Source: Deltaproteobacteria bacterium
GTDB taxonomy: Bacteria; Desulfobacterota; Deferrimicrobia; Deferrimicrobiales; Deferrimicrobiaceae
Length of the DNA stretch: 6,115 nt
Reading direction: 5' to 3'
Assembly: GCA_003105225.1 (NCBI GenBank)
Contig: PQAK01000045.1
Coordinates: 1 to 6,115, forward strand
A program made the position numbers and the translations under genes. The notes beneath the pieces were generated by a model, which had not been told where the DNA came from, made no database searches, and saw only the letters and a list, made by a program, of their open reading frames with translations. Of the stretch, positions 6,039-6,115 are shown piece after piece; the stretch's first letter is position 1, and every line of letters starts with the position of its first letter.

Positions 6039-6115
6039 GTGAGAAGGGGGGGCACGGCTACGGCGACGGGACGCATCGAAATCGACTTCGAACGGTGCAA
6101 GGCGTGCGAACTGTG
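6039..6115 (+). CDS. 4Fe-4S ferredoxin-like protein, probable KorD (delta subunit of 2-oxoglutarate:ferredoxin oxidoreductase), 5' part only
   Basis: Only the first 25 full codons are present; the gene runs off the right edge. From a GTG start the protein begins MRRGGTATATGRIEIDFERC and continues KACEL, with the last two bases (TG) fitting another cysteine. The GRIEID..RCKACELC pattern is the first half of a 4Fe-4S motif as found at the N-terminus of small delta subunits of 2-oxoacid:ferredoxin oxidoreductases, usually followed by the alpha, beta and gamma genes. Such an enzyme links 2-oxoglutarate and succinyl-CoA to reduced ferredoxin in anaerobes. VorD-type subunits of 2-oxoisovalerate oxidoreductases and general two-cluster ferredoxins share this motif, so the substrate is uncertain. 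A run of seven G (6046-6052) just after the start makes the N-terminus sensitive to a sequencing error. Confidence 0.6.
   Translation, partial: MRRGGTATATGRIEIDFERCKACEL

Overview
The window comes from a high-G+C bacterium. Third codon positions are almost all G or C, with heavy use of GGG, CGG, GTC and ATC. It shows a plain, densely packed run of metabolic genes, all on the + strand. Gene content and order (AlaC-type aminotransferase, stand-alone homoserine dehydrogenase with an ACT domain, short threonine synthase, COG3635-type phosphoglycerate-mutase relative, class II fructose bisphosphatase, then the start of a ferredoxin-like subunit of a 2-oxoacid:ferredoxin oxidoreductase) best fit an anaerobe of the deltaproteobacterial type (Desulfuromonadota/Desulfobacterota or a neighbouring uncultured lineage). 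That placement is inference from gene content and style; I cannot run a search.

Layout: bases 1-142 hold no gene I can assign, apart from a possible 3' tail of an upstream gene. They end in a good candidate sigma-70 promoter (TTGACT, 17-base spacer, TAGAGT) and a clear ribosome binding site. Then follow alaC (143-1348), hom (1345-2667, overlapping alaC by ATGA), thrC (2688-3743) and an apgM-family gene (3755-4990). These four are so tightly spaced that one transcript is likely. A 67-base gap with a small perfect hairpin but no T-run separates them from glpX (5058-6014, TTG start). A 24-base gap then leads to a truncated gene whose first residues look like a KorD-type 4Fe-4S subunit (6039 to the window end).

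How the genes work together: Hom makes homoserine from aspartate semialdehyde and ThrC makes threonine from O-phosphohomoserine. The kinase step between them needs ThrB, and no GHMP-type thrB is present. The apgM-family protein directly after thrC belongs to the group proposed to be a non-orthologous homoserine kinase, so hom-thrC-apgM would complete homoserine to threonine. AlaC ties pyruvate and glutamate to alanine. GlpX serves gluconeogenesis, and the KorD-like gene begins a ferredoxin-linked 2-oxoacid module. No mobile element, CRISPR array, tRNA or rRNA was seen. The most notable point is the probable non-canonical homoserine kinase. It is a recognised proposal for this family rather than a wholly new system.
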